A stretch of DNA of 60,280 bases from CALGDE01 sp964655355 (GTDB taxonomy: Bacteria; Cyanobacteriota; Cyanobacteriia; CACIAM-69d), in the NCBI GenBank assembly GCA_964655355.1, contig CAZZMD010000023.1, forward strand, positions 1 to 60,280, given 5' to 3'. The translations under genes and the position numbers were made by a program. Below are positions 24,649 through 33,349 of the stretch, piece after piece. The first letter of the stretch is position 1. Every line of letters begins with the position of its first letter. The notes beneath the pieces are model-generated. The model did no database searches and was not told the DNA's origin. It was given only the letters and a program-made list of their open reading frames with translations.

Positions 24649-26400
24649 CTAAAACACCTCTGGCACCCGACGGCGTAGGGAGTCGTTGAGTTCGGGTAAT
24701 CGGTCCAGTAAGTCGCAATACCAGTGGTAGCGATCGCGGAAATGGAGGGCTTGCATCCGATAGGTTTTTACCCAATCGTAGGCGGCCCGCGCCAGGGAAT
24801 GGCGGAGTTGGGGGCGTTCGATTAGGGCATTTAACCGGGCTTCAAATTCCGCCGGATTGCGAAAAATTAGCCCCGTGACGCCATCCTGGATCGACTCCCC
24901 ATAGACCACCGGGCTCGCTAGGACCGTTGCCCCCGCAGCGGCACATTCCAAAAATTTCAGGTCGGATTTCAGGGAGCTAAAGCGGGTGGGTTCCAAGGGC
25001 AGGATCGCAATATCACTCTGCCCCAGGGTTTGTTTGTAGGTCCCGTAGGGCACAAAGGGCTGGAAGGTTTTGTGGGGCGTCTCCAGGGCGGCGAAAAATT
25101 CCTCATCAAAAATCACTTCCACATGGAGGCGATCGCCCCACCGTTGCAGCACCCGATTCAGGACCGCCATGAGGGGCGTCCAATCCGGCTTACGATTCAG
25201 CGCCCCAAAAAATAGCCGTACGGGTCCGTCGGGGGCATCGTCATAGGGTCGCGGCGGCGGCAGCTCGGCAATTTGATTGGGGAACACCCCCACATGGGGA
25301 TTCACCTGGCGCAAAAATCCCGCCAGATTTTCCGTGGAGGTTTGCACCGCATGGGCAACGCGATAGGTGAATAACACGTCCCCTTTGTCTTTCCAACGGA
25401 GGGGATCGTCGTCCACTTCCACCACCAATAAATAGCCGCGCCGGATCACTTCCTGCGCCTTGACCAAGTCGCCTGGATAGGTCAGGATGGGGCGCTGCCA
25501 GATAAAAACCGTTTCTTCGCCGGGGCGGTGAAAATCGAGGGGGGTGGAGCGATCGCGGGAAATATGGCGGGTCCCCGGAATGCCCTCAACAAAATAATTC
25601 GGCTCGGTGACCCGCAACCGCTTACACACCTTGCTTTCCATCACCAGGGAATGGAGTAACAGCCGCCGTACCGGTTGGGGCTGGGGTCGTCGCGCTTGCA
25701 GGGTATATTGATACGCCGTCGCCTGGGCATCAAAGGTTTCCATCGGCACCCTCAACCGCTCCAGCAACGGTGCAATCAAGGTTTTGAATTCAGCAAAGGC
25801 TTCATCCCGCTGCTGTTCCACGGGCATCAGGCTGATTAACTCCAAGCCTGCCTGGGAAAATAGGGTCTCGATGGTGTCCCGGGTAAAAAATCGCAGGTGG
25901 GTCCGGTCCATCAACCCCTGATCCTCATAGTGCCAGCGCCCCTGAATCAGATCGGCGATCGCGCTCCAATGTTGAATGTTGGGGATACAGGCGGCGACGA
26001 TCCCCTCTGGCTTGAGCCATTGGCAGTGTCGGGCTAGGGCACTCCAGGGATCCACAAAATGCTCCAGTACATCCCCATACACCACACAATCCACGGTGCC
26101 CGGTTCAAGGGTCACGTGAGCCCATAAGTTAAAATCCGCCGCGGCCGCATCCCCCACGATCACTTGGTCCAGCCGCGTTTGGGCGATCGCCGCCCCCCCC
26201 GGGTCAATCTCAATGCCGATGTAGGTGCAATGGGGATTCAGCCGTTTGTAGGCTTCCCCTAAGGCCCCCTGATAGCACCCCACCTCCACCACGACCCTGG
26301 CGTCCTTGGGCAGCGATCGCAATAAATGCCGATTCACATTGTCTGTATAGGCCAGGGATGCATCGGAGGGGGAGGCGGCGGGATCGGGGACAGGATTCAT
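24649..26400 (-). CDS. bifunctional SAM methyltransferase / glycosyltransferase
   Basis: About 583 residues from the ATG at 26400; the frame upstream is proline-rich. The N-terminal half is a class I methyltransferase: VVVEVGCYQGALGEAY (SAM loop), GIEIDP, VVYGDVLEHFVDPW and a lid region. The C-terminal half (from about residue 250) is a GT4-like domain, with DIAILPLEPTRFSSLKSDLKFLECAAAGATVLASPVVYGESI and IQDGVTGLIFRNPAEFEARL, the usual EAAA-type nucleotide-sugar site and Rossmann tail. Such fusions are known in glycan and surface-polysaccharide clusters. No other polysaccharide gene lies immediately beside it, so its acceptor is unknown. Confidence 0.85.
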   Translation of the reverse strand: MNPVPDPAASPSDASLAYTDNVNRHLLRSLPKDARVVVEVGCYQGALGEAYKRLNPHCTYIGIEIDPGGAAIAQTRLDQVIVGDAAAADFNLWAHVTLEPGTVDCVVYGDVLEHFVDPWSALARHCQWLKPEGIVAACIPNIQHWSAIADLIQGRWHYEDQGLMDRTHLRFFTRDTIETLFSQAGLELISLMPVEQQRDEAFAEFKTLIAPLLERLRVPMETFDAQATAYQYTLQARRPQPQPVRRLLLHSLVMESKVCKRLRVTEPNYFVEGIPGTRHISRDRSTPLDFHRPGEETVFIWQRPILTYPGDLVKAQEVIRRGYLLVVEVDDDPLRWKDKGDVLFTYRVAHAVQTSTENLAGFLRQVNPHVGVFPNQIAELPPPRPYDDAPDGPVRLFFGALNRKPDWTPLMAVLNRVLQRWGDRLHVEVIFDEEFFAALETPHKTFQPFVPYGTYKQTLGQSDIAILPLEPTRFSSLKSDLKFLECAAAGATVLASPVVYGESIQDGVTGLIFRNPAEFEARLNALIERPQLRHSLARAAYDWVKTYRMQALHFRDRYHWYCDLLDRLPELNDSLRRRVPEVF

Positions 26401-26589
26401 AGCGGGAGCAGTCAGGACAGGGGGCAACGGGGGCAACAGGGGCAGGATCGGAACTTCGCGCCGAGTCACTATCGGTAACGCTACCGTATGGGAGTGGGAC
26501 GAAAACGGTCACATTCGTAACGGTTTGCCCCATAGGAATTCACCCCGACGACACGGTGATTACCCAAGATTCTAGGCGATGAACCAGCG

Positions 26590-26973
26590 ATGAATTTTCT
26601 ATCAGGACTGACGATTCTGCTGACCTACGAAATTATGGGAGAGGTGACGGTGCGCTTTTTCCGGCTGCCCGTGCCCGGTCCCGTGGTGGGTATGGTGCTG
26701 TTGCTGCTGAGTTTGATCATCCACGGACGAGTGCCGAGGGTGCTGGATGAGGTCACCCGTGGGCTGTTGAGCCAGCTATCCCTATTGTTTGTCCCGGCCG
26801 GGGTGGGGGTGATGGTTCACTTCCAGCGGATTGGGGATGAATGGGTGGCGATCGCCGGGGCGATCGTGGGCAGCACCGTCCTGAGTCTGATTGTGACCGC
26901 CCTGACCATGCAATGGGTCCAACGGCATCTTCAACGACATATTCATCGTCGGAGCAGAGCCCCAGGGCGGTGA
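26590..26973 (+). CDS. lrgA: LrgA/CidA-family membrane protein
   Basis: 127 residues with four hydrophobic segments: TILLTYEIMGEVTVRFFRLPVPGPVVGMVLLLLSLII contains the family's P-V-P-G-x-V-x-G motif, followed by LLSQLSLLFVPAGVGVM. Originally described as a holin-like murein hydrolase regulator. In plants the plastid glycolate/glycerate transporter PLGG1 is a fusion of LrgA- and LrgB-like halves, so transport of photorespiratory glycolate is an equally good hypothesis. lrgB follows after 49 bases on the same strand. The ATG at 26590 opens a well-conserved start. Confidence 0.9.
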   Translation: MNFLSGLTILLTYEIMGEVTVRFFRLPVPGPVVGMVLLLLSLIIHGRVPRVLDEVTRGLLSQLSLLFVPAGVGVMVHFQRIGDEWVAIAGAIVGSTVLSLIVTALTMQWVQRHLQRHIHRRSRAPGR

Positions 26974-27022
26974 ACGCCCAAACCTGCCCGCCTGACCCAA
27001 TCCGTCGTCTGAGCTTAATCCC

Positions 27023-27760
27023 ATGGCTGCTAACCAACCCGATACGATTTTCCATCTGTGGGTCTACCTCTCCACATCTCCCCTCCTGGGACTGACCACC
27101 ACCCTCGCGGTCTTTATTTTCGCGACCTGGCTCTATCAACACAGCAAAAAAAATCCTCTCCTTAACCCAGTCCCCGTCGCCGTTGCCATCATTATTAGTC
27201 TGCTGCTGCTGACCCAAACCCCCTATGAAACCTATTTTGAAGGGGCGCAATTTATTCATTTTCAATTGGGCCCCGCCACCGTCGCCCTCGCGGTAGCCCT
27301 CTATCAACAGCTGCCCAAACTGCGGAAACTCTGGCTCCCAGTCTCCATCGCCCTAGTGACCGGCGTCGTCACCGCCGTCCTCAGTGGAGTGGCGATCGCC
27401 CGACTTTTAGGAGGCAGCCGCGCCACCCTGATTTCCATCGCCCCCAAATCGGTTACGACCCCGGTCGCCATGGGCATCGCCGAACAAACGGGGGGATTAC
27501 CTTCCCTCACCGCCGCGTTTGTCGTCATCACCGGCATCGTGGGCGCCCTCACCGGGACGACCTTGCTCCGCTGGCTCAATATTCGCGACGACAGCGTCAA
27601 AGGCATCGCCATGGGAATTACATCTCATGGCATGGGAACGGCGCGATCGTTTCAGGTGAGCCCCGAAATGGGAGCCTTCGCCGGGTTGGCCATGGCGATC
27701 GCCTCTTTGATCACCGCAATTTTGCTCCCCTGGCTGTTGGGATTGATTGGATTGCAATAA
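27023..27760 (+). CDS. lrgB: LrgB-family membrane protein
   Basis: 245 residues with 7-8 hydrophobic segments. LLLTQTPYETYFEGAQFIHFQLGPATVALAVALYQQ and the C-terminal SKVTTPVAMGIAE-type motif (here SVTTPVAMGIAEQTGGLPSL), followed by GITSHGMGTA, are the family signatures. It probably forms a complex with LrgA, the product of the gene 49 bases upstream. The pair is linked in other organisms to export of small organic acids (PLGG1) or to cell-wall hydrolase control. Length is normal. Confidence 0.92.
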   Translation: MAANQPDTIFHLWVYLSTSPLLGLTTTLAVFIFATWLYQHSKKNPLLNPVPVAVAIIISLLLLTQTPYETYFEGAQFIHFQLGPATVALAVALYQQLPKLRKLWLPVSIALVTGVVTAVLSGVAIARLLGGSRATLISIAPKSVTTPVAMGIAEQTGGLPSLTAAFVVITGIVGALTGTTLLRWLNIRDDSVKGIAMGITSHGMGTARSFQVSPEMGAFAGLAMAIASLITAILLPWLLGLIGLQ

Positions 27761-28049
27761 GGGACTAATAAGCAAACTGACCAGCAAAAAAACTACGATC
27801 GCGCGCAACGCCCTAAATTAGGGACTTTGGGGCTCGTGGGCCGAACAAAATTTCTTTGGGTCGGCTGCCTAGGGCAGTTGATCTTGCTCAACGATCCACG
27901 TCACCATAGAACGGTGAGGATCAATACTTTATATTCCGTTATATCCAGTCATAGTTATATCCAGTCATCGTCAGTTAAGCGATCGCCCATAACCGGCAAC
28001 GCTGGCAATCTTTCGACCCTGTCCGCCCCTTACGTGGGAGAGCCCTGGT

Positions 28050-28988
28050 ATGCAACTCGTCAATCCTGCCCGTCCGTCATCCCCCATCAGCAACCCCAGC
28101 TGGGAAGCCTCCGCCCTGAGCTGGGAATATCACAAAGCGGCGAATCCTAACCTTCCCGACGTTCCGATTCGGGCATTCCCCGCGAGTTTGCACCAAACCG
28201 GGACAACGGCGATCGTCCCCCTCGACCTATCGGCGGATCTGGAAACGCCTTATCTGGCAACCACTTCCAACCTACTGGCCAACTACATTGAAATCGCCCC
28301 CGGCGACACCCTCCGCTCCCACGCCATCAGCAGCTCCGAAGTTTTCTATGTGATGCGGGGCAGCGGTTCCACGGAAACGGAATTCGGCACCATTCAATGG
28401 ACGGCGGGGGATTCGTTCACCCTGCCCGCCAACGGTGGCGCAACTCATTGGGCCGCTGAGGACAGCGCGCTTTATTGGGTACACGATGCCCCAATGCTGG
28501 CGTACCTCGGCGTTCAGCCCAGTGCCCCCCGGTTCAAACCTGCCTTCTATTCGGGCGAGTACCTGCAAGGGGAAATCAATCGCATTCGGGAAGAAGGCAT
28601 CCGCCGCAAACTCAACCGCAACGGCATTATCTTGGGCAACCCCGACAGCGCCGAAACCCGCACCGTGACCCACACCATGTGGTCGCTGTATAACCTGGTC
28701 CCCCCCCACTCTGCCCAAAAACCCCATCGCCATAATTCGGTGGCGCTGGATTTGGGAGTCTTTGCCCAGGGGAATACCTACACCTTGATTGGCGATCGCT
28801 TGGATGATGACGGCAATATTATCAACCCCGTCAAAATGATGTGGGAAACCCATGGGGTGTTTGTGACGCCGCCGGGGCTATGGCATTCCCACCACAATGA
28901 GTCCGATGAGGATGCATTTGTGTTTCCGGTGCAGGATGCGGGGATGCAAACCTATATGCGCACTTTGGATATTCAGTTTGCCAAGTAG
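28050..28988 (+). CDS. bicupin protein
   Basis: 312 residues with two cupin barrels. The first has LRSHAISSSEVFYVMRGSGSTETEFGTIQWTAGDSFTLPANG (one His then E; the metal site looks incomplete). The second has PHRHNSVALDLGVFAQGN...GVFVTPPGLWHSHHN, with HxHN and a later HxHH, a better metal site. Bicupins include gentisate dioxygenases and germin-like proteins; substrate cannot be told. It stands alone, with a strong terminator just after the stop. The upstream 289 bases hold no gene. Confidence 0.82.
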   Translation: MQLVNPARPSSPISNPSWEASALSWEYHKAANPNLPDVPIRAFPASLHQTGTTAIVPLDLSADLETPYLATTSNLLANYIEIAPGDTLRSHAISSSEVFYVMRGSGSTETEFGTIQWTAGDSFTLPANGGATHWAAEDSALYWVHDAPMLAYLGVQPSAPRFKPAFYSGEYLQGEINRIREEGIRRKLNRNGIILGNPDSAETRTVTHTMWSLYNLVPPHSAQKPHRHNSVALDLGVFAQGNTYTLIGDRLDDDGNIINPVKMMWETHGVFVTPPGLWHSHHNESDEDAFVFPVQDAGMQTYMRTLDIQFAK

Positions 28989-29335
28989 AGCAATTAAATT
29001 AGTCTCTTGATACCGCGGTGATCGCCCCCTCTATCGCCGCGGTTCTTTTGCCCTAGTCAGATATTGACTATCCAACAACACAGCTATACAGGCTTTAATA
29101 AGATCAGTCGTTAAATTTAGATTCAAAAGGAATACGACATATCAATAATTTCATCCTGTGCTTAATCAAACAGGAACATATCAATTCACAAGGCTCATAC
29201 TAGAGTGAGACTTCAATGTCAGATGTAAGGATGCTGTATCAATAGGCTTCGACTTCTTTGCGCTAGCCTTTAGAAAAGCTATCCACTTTGTGAATCTCAG
29301 CTCATTACTCTCTAAAGCGTAACCAGGTAAAAGCC
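28989..29335. other. AT-rich intergenic region
   Basis: 347 bases with no gene. It begins with the bicupin terminator and then turns markedly AT-rich up to the beta/gamma-crystallin gene; no HIP1 site is seen. It probably holds that gene's promoter. The AT-rich stretch continues to about 29,760 and looks like a small foreign insert or a rapidly evolving patch. Confidence 0.5.
29012..29049 (+). terminator. rho-independent terminator of the bicupin gene
   Basis: accgcgg-t-gat (29012-29022) pairs with atc-g-ccgcggt (29033-29043): an 11-bp stem with one T-G wobble, loop 10, followed by tctttt. It lies 23 bases after the stop. Confidence 0.8.
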
Positions 29336-29671
29336 ATGAAGAAAGCAGCATTTCTAGCCACTTTAGCCAGTGCTGCAGCGATTTCCCTATTGACGCCCTC
29401 TGCTGAGGCTCAATTTCAATTCGCAGCTTATCTGTATAAACACTCCAACTTTAATGGAAGTCAATTTGTCATTGAAGCTGATAGGGATTATGCAAATCTT
29501 GGATGGTTCAACGACAAAGCTTCTTCAATACGCGTCGCTCGCGGTTGCAGTATTACTGTCTATTATGACAGTGACTTTCGAGGCCTGTCGAAGGATTTCC
29601 CCGCCGGTGATTATGAATTTGTTGGAGAATCTCTTAACGATAAAATCAGTTCGGTGAAGGCCTTTTGTTGA
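29336..29671 (+). CDS. secreted beta/gamma-crystallin protein
   Basis: 111 residues. A signal peptide (MKKAAFLATLASAAAISLLTPSAEA) precedes one beta/gamma-crystallin domain of two Greek-key motifs. Each motif ends in the calcium-binding signature (N/D)(N/D)xx(S/T)S: NDKASS and, at the C terminus, NDKISS. The usual YxxxxFxG start of each motif is also visible (YKHSNFNGSQ and YYDSDFRGLSK). Microbial members bind two Ca2+ per domain and are stabilised by it, which fits a protein outside the cell. The gene is AT-rich and without HIP1, unlike its neighbours, suggesting acquisition. A short hairpin follows the stop. Confidence 0.9.
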   Translation: MKKAAFLATLASAAAISLLTPSAEAQFQFAAYLYKHSNFNGSQFVIEADRDYANLGWFNDKASSIRVARGCSITVYYDSDFRGLSKDFPAGDYEFVGESLNDKISSVKAFC

Positions 29672-29751
29672 TTCCAGATAAATTCTGGCTAATACTTTTA
29701 TTGGTCTTTTGCTTGATTTTAGTTCTTTTCTCTCATGCATCTGAGGCTTGC

Positions 29752-30753
29752 CTATGAATTAGGTAGGCCTCTCTCTTTGATGGTGTATAACGGCCGCCCT
29801 TTCACTTCTTCGTAAATGCGGCCGATGTATTCTCCTAGGATCCCGATGCTGACCAGTTGGACGGCTCCTAGGAAGAAGATGGCGATCGCGATCGCGGCAA
29901 ATCCAGTCACTGGGGAATTCGCCTGAGTGACCCGCCAATAAAAGACTAATACCGCCATAATTAGGGCGATCGCGGCGGAGAATAAGCCTAGATAAGTGGA
30001 AAATCTTAGGGGCACTTTCGAGAAGGAAACGAGCCCATCGATCGCCAAATTTAAGGATTTGCGGAAGGTATATTTCACCTCGCCGGCATGGCGGGGGGCG
30101 CGATGAAATTGCACCGCCGTTTGGTTAAATCCCACCCATGATCGCAATCCCCGTAAATACCGATTCCGCTCCGGCATTTGGATCAGGACATCCAACACGG
30201 CCCGATCCATCAGACAAAAATCGCCGGTGTCGGTGGGGATATCAATATCGGCGAGCTGCTTGAGCACCCGATAGAATCCGTAGGCTAAAAACCGTTTCAG
30301 CTTGCCCTCCTTGCGGCGGCTGACCCGTTGGGCATAGACCACGTGATAGCCCGCCTGCCATCGCTCTGCCATCTCTAGGATTAATTCCGGCGGATCCTGT
30401 AAATCCGCATCCATAATGACGATCGCCGCCCCCCGGGCCAGATCCATCCCCGCACTCACGGCAATCTGATGGCCAAAATTCCGCGCTAATGCCACATAAC
30501 TCACCCGACCGTCGGACCCATGGAGCGATCGCATCAGGTCCAACGAGCGATCGCGGCTGCCATCGTCCACCAGGATCAATTCCAACGGTCCATCGAGCTG
30601 TTCCCCCAACGCCATCACCCGCCGATGCAGCTCCAGTAAATTTTCCTCTTCGTTATAGATGGGAACGATTAAGGAATAGCGCGGCGGATTCGCATCAGGG
30701 GCGATCATCGCCGGTAGGTCGGGCAAACTACTGGGGGCGTCAGGCAGGGACAC
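29752..30753 (-). CDS. GT2 glycosyltransferase of the polyprenyl-phosphate type
   Basis: 333 residues. The GT-A domain shows YSLIVPIYNEEENL, LILVDDGSRDRS and VIMDADLQDPP. Two hydrophobic helices near the C terminus (AAIALIMAVLVFYW and AIAIAIFFLGAVQLVSIGILGEYIG) match DpsA/ArnC-like enzymes that load a sugar onto undecaprenyl phosphate. GEYIGRIYEEVKGRPLYTI is the family's cytoplasmic end. The downstream DegT-type aminotransferase gene is 21 bases away on the same strand, so the two probably act in surface glycan assembly. Confidence 0.92.
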   Translation of the reverse strand: MSLPDAPSSLPDLPAMIAPDANPPRYSLIVPIYNEEENLLELHRRVMALGEQLDGPLELILVDDGSRDRSLDLMRSLHGSDGRVSYVALARNFGHQIAVSAGMDLARGAAIVIMDADLQDPPELILEMAERWQAGYHVVYAQRVSRRKEGKLKRFLAYGFYRVLKQLADIDIPTDTGDFCLMDRAVLDVLIQMPERNRYLRGLRSWVGFNQTAVQFHRAPRHAGEVKYTFRKSLNLAIDGLVSFSKVPLRFSTYLGLFSAAIALIMAVLVFYWRVTQANSPVTGFAAIAIAIFFLGAVQLVSIGILGEYIGRIYEEVKGRPLYTIKERGLPNS

Positions 30754-30774
30754 GGCAGACTCCTAGGTCAGTTG

Positions 30775-31956
30775 CTAGGTGAGCTGTAGCTGAGCGCTGG
30801 CGAGGGTTGCCCAGTGATGTTTCAGCCGTTCCGCGATGCGCTCCTGTTCCGAGGCGTCTAACTCGGGGAACATCGGCAACGCCATCACCTGCTGCGCCAC
30901 CCGCTCCGCCGCCGGAAATTGTCCTTTCTGGTATCCCAAATTGCTAAACACCGGCTGCAAGTGGAGAGGTAACGGATAGTACAGGCCGCTGCCAATGCCA
31001 TCCTCTTGCAGGGCAGCCCGTAGCTGATCCCGGAGGTCTGGCGATCGCCCATCGCCAACGCGAATACAAAACTGGTTCCAAACGGGCGTGGATCCCGGCG
31101 TCGCTTGGGGTAATTGCAGCCCGTCCACCTCTTTCAATAACCCCTGGTACCGTTGGGCGATCGCCGTCCGGGCTTGGTTCCACTGATCCAAATATTTGAG
31201 TTTGATTTTTAGTATGGTTGCTTGGATGGCATCCAGGCGGCTATTCAGCCCAATCACCTCGTGGTAGTACCGCTGCCGCATTCCGTGTTCCCGATACATT
31301 TTCAGCTCGGGCACCCACGTCTCATCATTAAAGGTCAACGCGCCGCCATCGCCACAGCCGCCCAGGTTTTTGGTGGGATAAAAGCTAAAGCAGCCCATCG
31401 CCCCCCAATTGCCCACTTTCTTGCCCTGCCACTCCGCCCCCGTCGCCTGGGCACAGTCTTCAATCACCCAAATTTTCTGACCAATATCCTGACCCCCCGC
31501 TTCGGCGATCGCCATCAACCGCGTCATATCCACCGGCTGACCAAACAAATGCACCGGTACAATTGCCCGAGTCCGGGGGGTAATCGCTGCCGCGACCGCC
31601 TCCAAATCCATATTAAAAGTGGCTGGATCAATGTCCACAAACACCGGCGTCGCGCCAGCGGCCACAATGGTTTCGGCGGTGGCAATAAAGGTAAACGGCG
31701 TCGTAATCACCTCATCGCCGGGACCAATATTCAACGCCCGAAAGGCCAAAAACAGGGCATCGGTGCCAGAGTTACAGCCCAGACTATGGGTCGTGCCGTG
31801 GTAATCCGCAAACGCAGTCTCAAACGCCGCCACCGCTGGACCGCCAATATACCCTCCCGATTTCAACACCTCACTGACAGCGGCCGTCACCTCCGCTTGC
31901 AGCGTCTCAGCGAACTGACGGGTTAGATTGAACGCGGGGATGGGGGTTGGAGTCAT
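30775..31956 (-). CDS. DegT/DnrJ/EryC1-type sugar aminotransferase
   Basis: A PLP enzyme that makes amino sugars from keto-sugar nucleotides, or dehydrates them. The ATG at 31956 (MTPTPIPAFNL) is preferred; the frame upstream has many Met and Gly and looks random. In order: QFAETLQAEVTAAVSEVLKSGGYIGGPAVAAFE, LGCNSGTDALFLAF, PVHLFGQPVDM, VIEDCAQATGAEW, and FSFYPTKNLGGCGDGGAL with the Schiff-base Lys. C-terminal LPLHLQPVF is the family's substrate loop. The C-terminal 393 aa is normal length. Probably co-transcribed with the glycosyltransferase after it. Confidence 0.95.
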   Translation of the reverse strand: MTPTPIPAFNLTRQFAETLQAEVTAAVSEVLKSGGYIGGPAVAAFETAFADYHGTTHSLGCNSGTDALFLAFRALNIGPGDEVITTPFTFIATAETIVAAGATPVFVDIDPATFNMDLEAVAAAITPRTRAIVPVHLFGQPVDMTRLMAIAEAGGQDIGQKIWVIEDCAQATGAEWQGKKVGNWGAMGCFSFYPTKNLGGCGDGGALTFNDETWVPELKMYREHGMRQRYYHEVIGLNSRLDAIQATILKIKLKYLDQWNQARTAIAQRYQGLLKEVDGLQLPQATPGSTPVWNQFCIRVGDGRSPDLRDQLRAALQEDGIGSGLYYPLPLHLQPVFSNLGYQKGQFPAAERVAQQVMALPMFPELDASEQERIAERLKHHWATLASAQLQLT

Positions 31957-32165
31957 GGCCACCAAGGGGAAAGGGGGTGCATCGGAGAGCGTCGAGCGAT
32001 CGCCACCGGGTCTGGACATCATCGCCGGGGCCACCGAAATCGAGCCATGGATTTCTGTGCCTGTATCCTACAGCAAATTTTCTTTAAAGGTTAGTTGCAA
32101 ATCTTGCGGTTGCGGCTGATTTTTTCTAAACAACATCCTTTTCTTTGCCCCCAACTTTGCCCCCA

Positions 32166-33098
32166 ATGCCCATGACCCTAACGCCCCTGGACTTCGTTTT
32201 CACCCTAGGATTTTTGGGGCTCACCATCGCCATTTCCGCCGCTTTGGGGCTCGGGCTTACCCGCCAGTGGCTCACCGCCGGGGGACGCACCCTCCTGCAA
32301 CTGGCGGGGTTGGGCTATCTCCTGGCGATCGCCACCGATGGGTCTAACAATGCCCAAAATATTCCCTGGGCGATCGCCGTTACCCTCGCCGTCATCGCCC
32401 TCGGGGTTTTCAATATTTATAAGCAGGTGCAGGGCTTACCCCGATGGGTCTATGGGGCGATCGCCCTCGGTCTGGGCGGCGCGCTTCTGGTCAGCACCAG
32501 CATTATTGTTTTGATCATCCTGCGCCCGGCCCAATGGGCCACCCCCGCCCTGTGGTTTGCCATCACAGCAGCGATCGCCACCCCCGCCAGCCACGGCACC
32601 GCCCAAACAGCCCTGGCCTTGCACCAAACCCTGGTCCGCCGCCAACGCCAGGCTTATCATCAATCCTCTCCCCCATCCAACCCTTCTGACACACCGCCAT
32701 CCCCCTCCCCGGAGCCCCCGGCCGTTGAGGACGAATGGGTTGACGGCTGGGATTGGAGCGAGGATGGTAAAAACACCGGCGTATCCCCCGTCACGGCCTC
32801 CCCTGCCACGGCGTCCCCAGCAGCAGCACCCCAAAAAAAACGATCCAATCCCAAGCACGACGCCATTCGCCAGGGGGTAACCCCCATTCTCAACGGCCTA
32901 ATGACCGCCGGGATCAGTACCATTCCCCTATTCCTCAGCGGTCAACTCCTGGGGGGGATCCCACCCTTAACCGCCGTCAGCTTACAAATCACAACCCTCT
33001 TCGCCGCCGCCCTCACGACATTACTGGGAGCGATCGCCGCCGCCGAAAGTATTGCGATCGCCATACAATCCATGGCGCATCCCCCAAGCAACCGCTAG
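32166..33098 (+). CDS. fetB: FetB-like (UPF0014) permease with a disordered insert
   Basis: A member of the family whose E. coli protein FetB, with the ATPase FetA, exports iron. The match is clear in GGRTLLQLAGLGYLL near the N terminus and DAIRQGVTPILNGLMTAGISTIPLFLSGQLLGGIPPLTAVSLQITTLF near the C terminus. The cytoplasmic loop that carries the coupling motif in E. coli (EKLSLGA) is replaced by about 60 residues rich in Pro, Ser, Asp and Ala, containing WVDGWDW, so interaction with a FetA-type ATPase may be altered. No ATPase gene is adjacent. The start at 32166 or 32172 is preferred over a TTG at 32145. Confidence 0.75.
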   Translation: MPMTLTPLDFVFTLGFLGLTIAISAALGLGLTRQWLTAGGRTLLQLAGLGYLLAIATDGSNNAQNIPWAIAVTLAVIALGVFNIYKQVQGLPRWVYGAIALGLGGALLVSTSIIVLIILRPAQWATPALWFAITAAIATPASHGTAQTALALHQTLVRRQRQAYHQSSPPSNPSDTPPSPSPEPPAVEDEWVDGWDWSEDGKNTGVSPVTASPATASPAAAPQKKRSNPKHDAIRQGVTPILNGLMTAGISTIPLFLSGQLLGGIPPLTAVSLQITTLFAAALTTLLGAIAAAESIAIAIQSMAHPPSNR

Positions 33099-33161
33099 AA
33101 AAGAAGTACACTCGGCTTCGGGTGTAATGATTGATGATCCCCCGGCAGAGGCGATCCCCAC

Positions 33162-33192
33162 AGCGAAAGCGATTACCGTCGCTTCGCTTTTT
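33162..33192 (+). terminator. terminator downstream of fetB
   Basis: agcgaaagcga (33162-33172) pairs with tcgcttcgct (33179-33188) with one bulged base, followed by ttttt. It ends 94 bases after the stop. Confidence 0.65.
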
Positions 33193-33349
33193 GGCGACCC
33201 GACCGCTACGCCACAGCAGAACGCCACAGTAGAGTTAATCGCTTTAATATAGCCTTAACCCTGTCATAAACTTTTACTTAAGGAGGGCCACCTGCATTCA
33301 CCGGCCCCCTTAATAGCCCCCGATCCCCGACTGCCCCCGTTCACTCCCC

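Noticed and set aside
27761..28049. Possible tRNA or small RNA between lrgB and the bicupin gene
   Set aside because: No cloverleaf or T-loop sequence was found by eye; only AT-rich spacer with a short inverted segment.
33052..33252. 66-aa frame overlapping the end of fetB
   Set aside because: It overlaps the fetB end and its terminator and has no domain or ribosome binding site.
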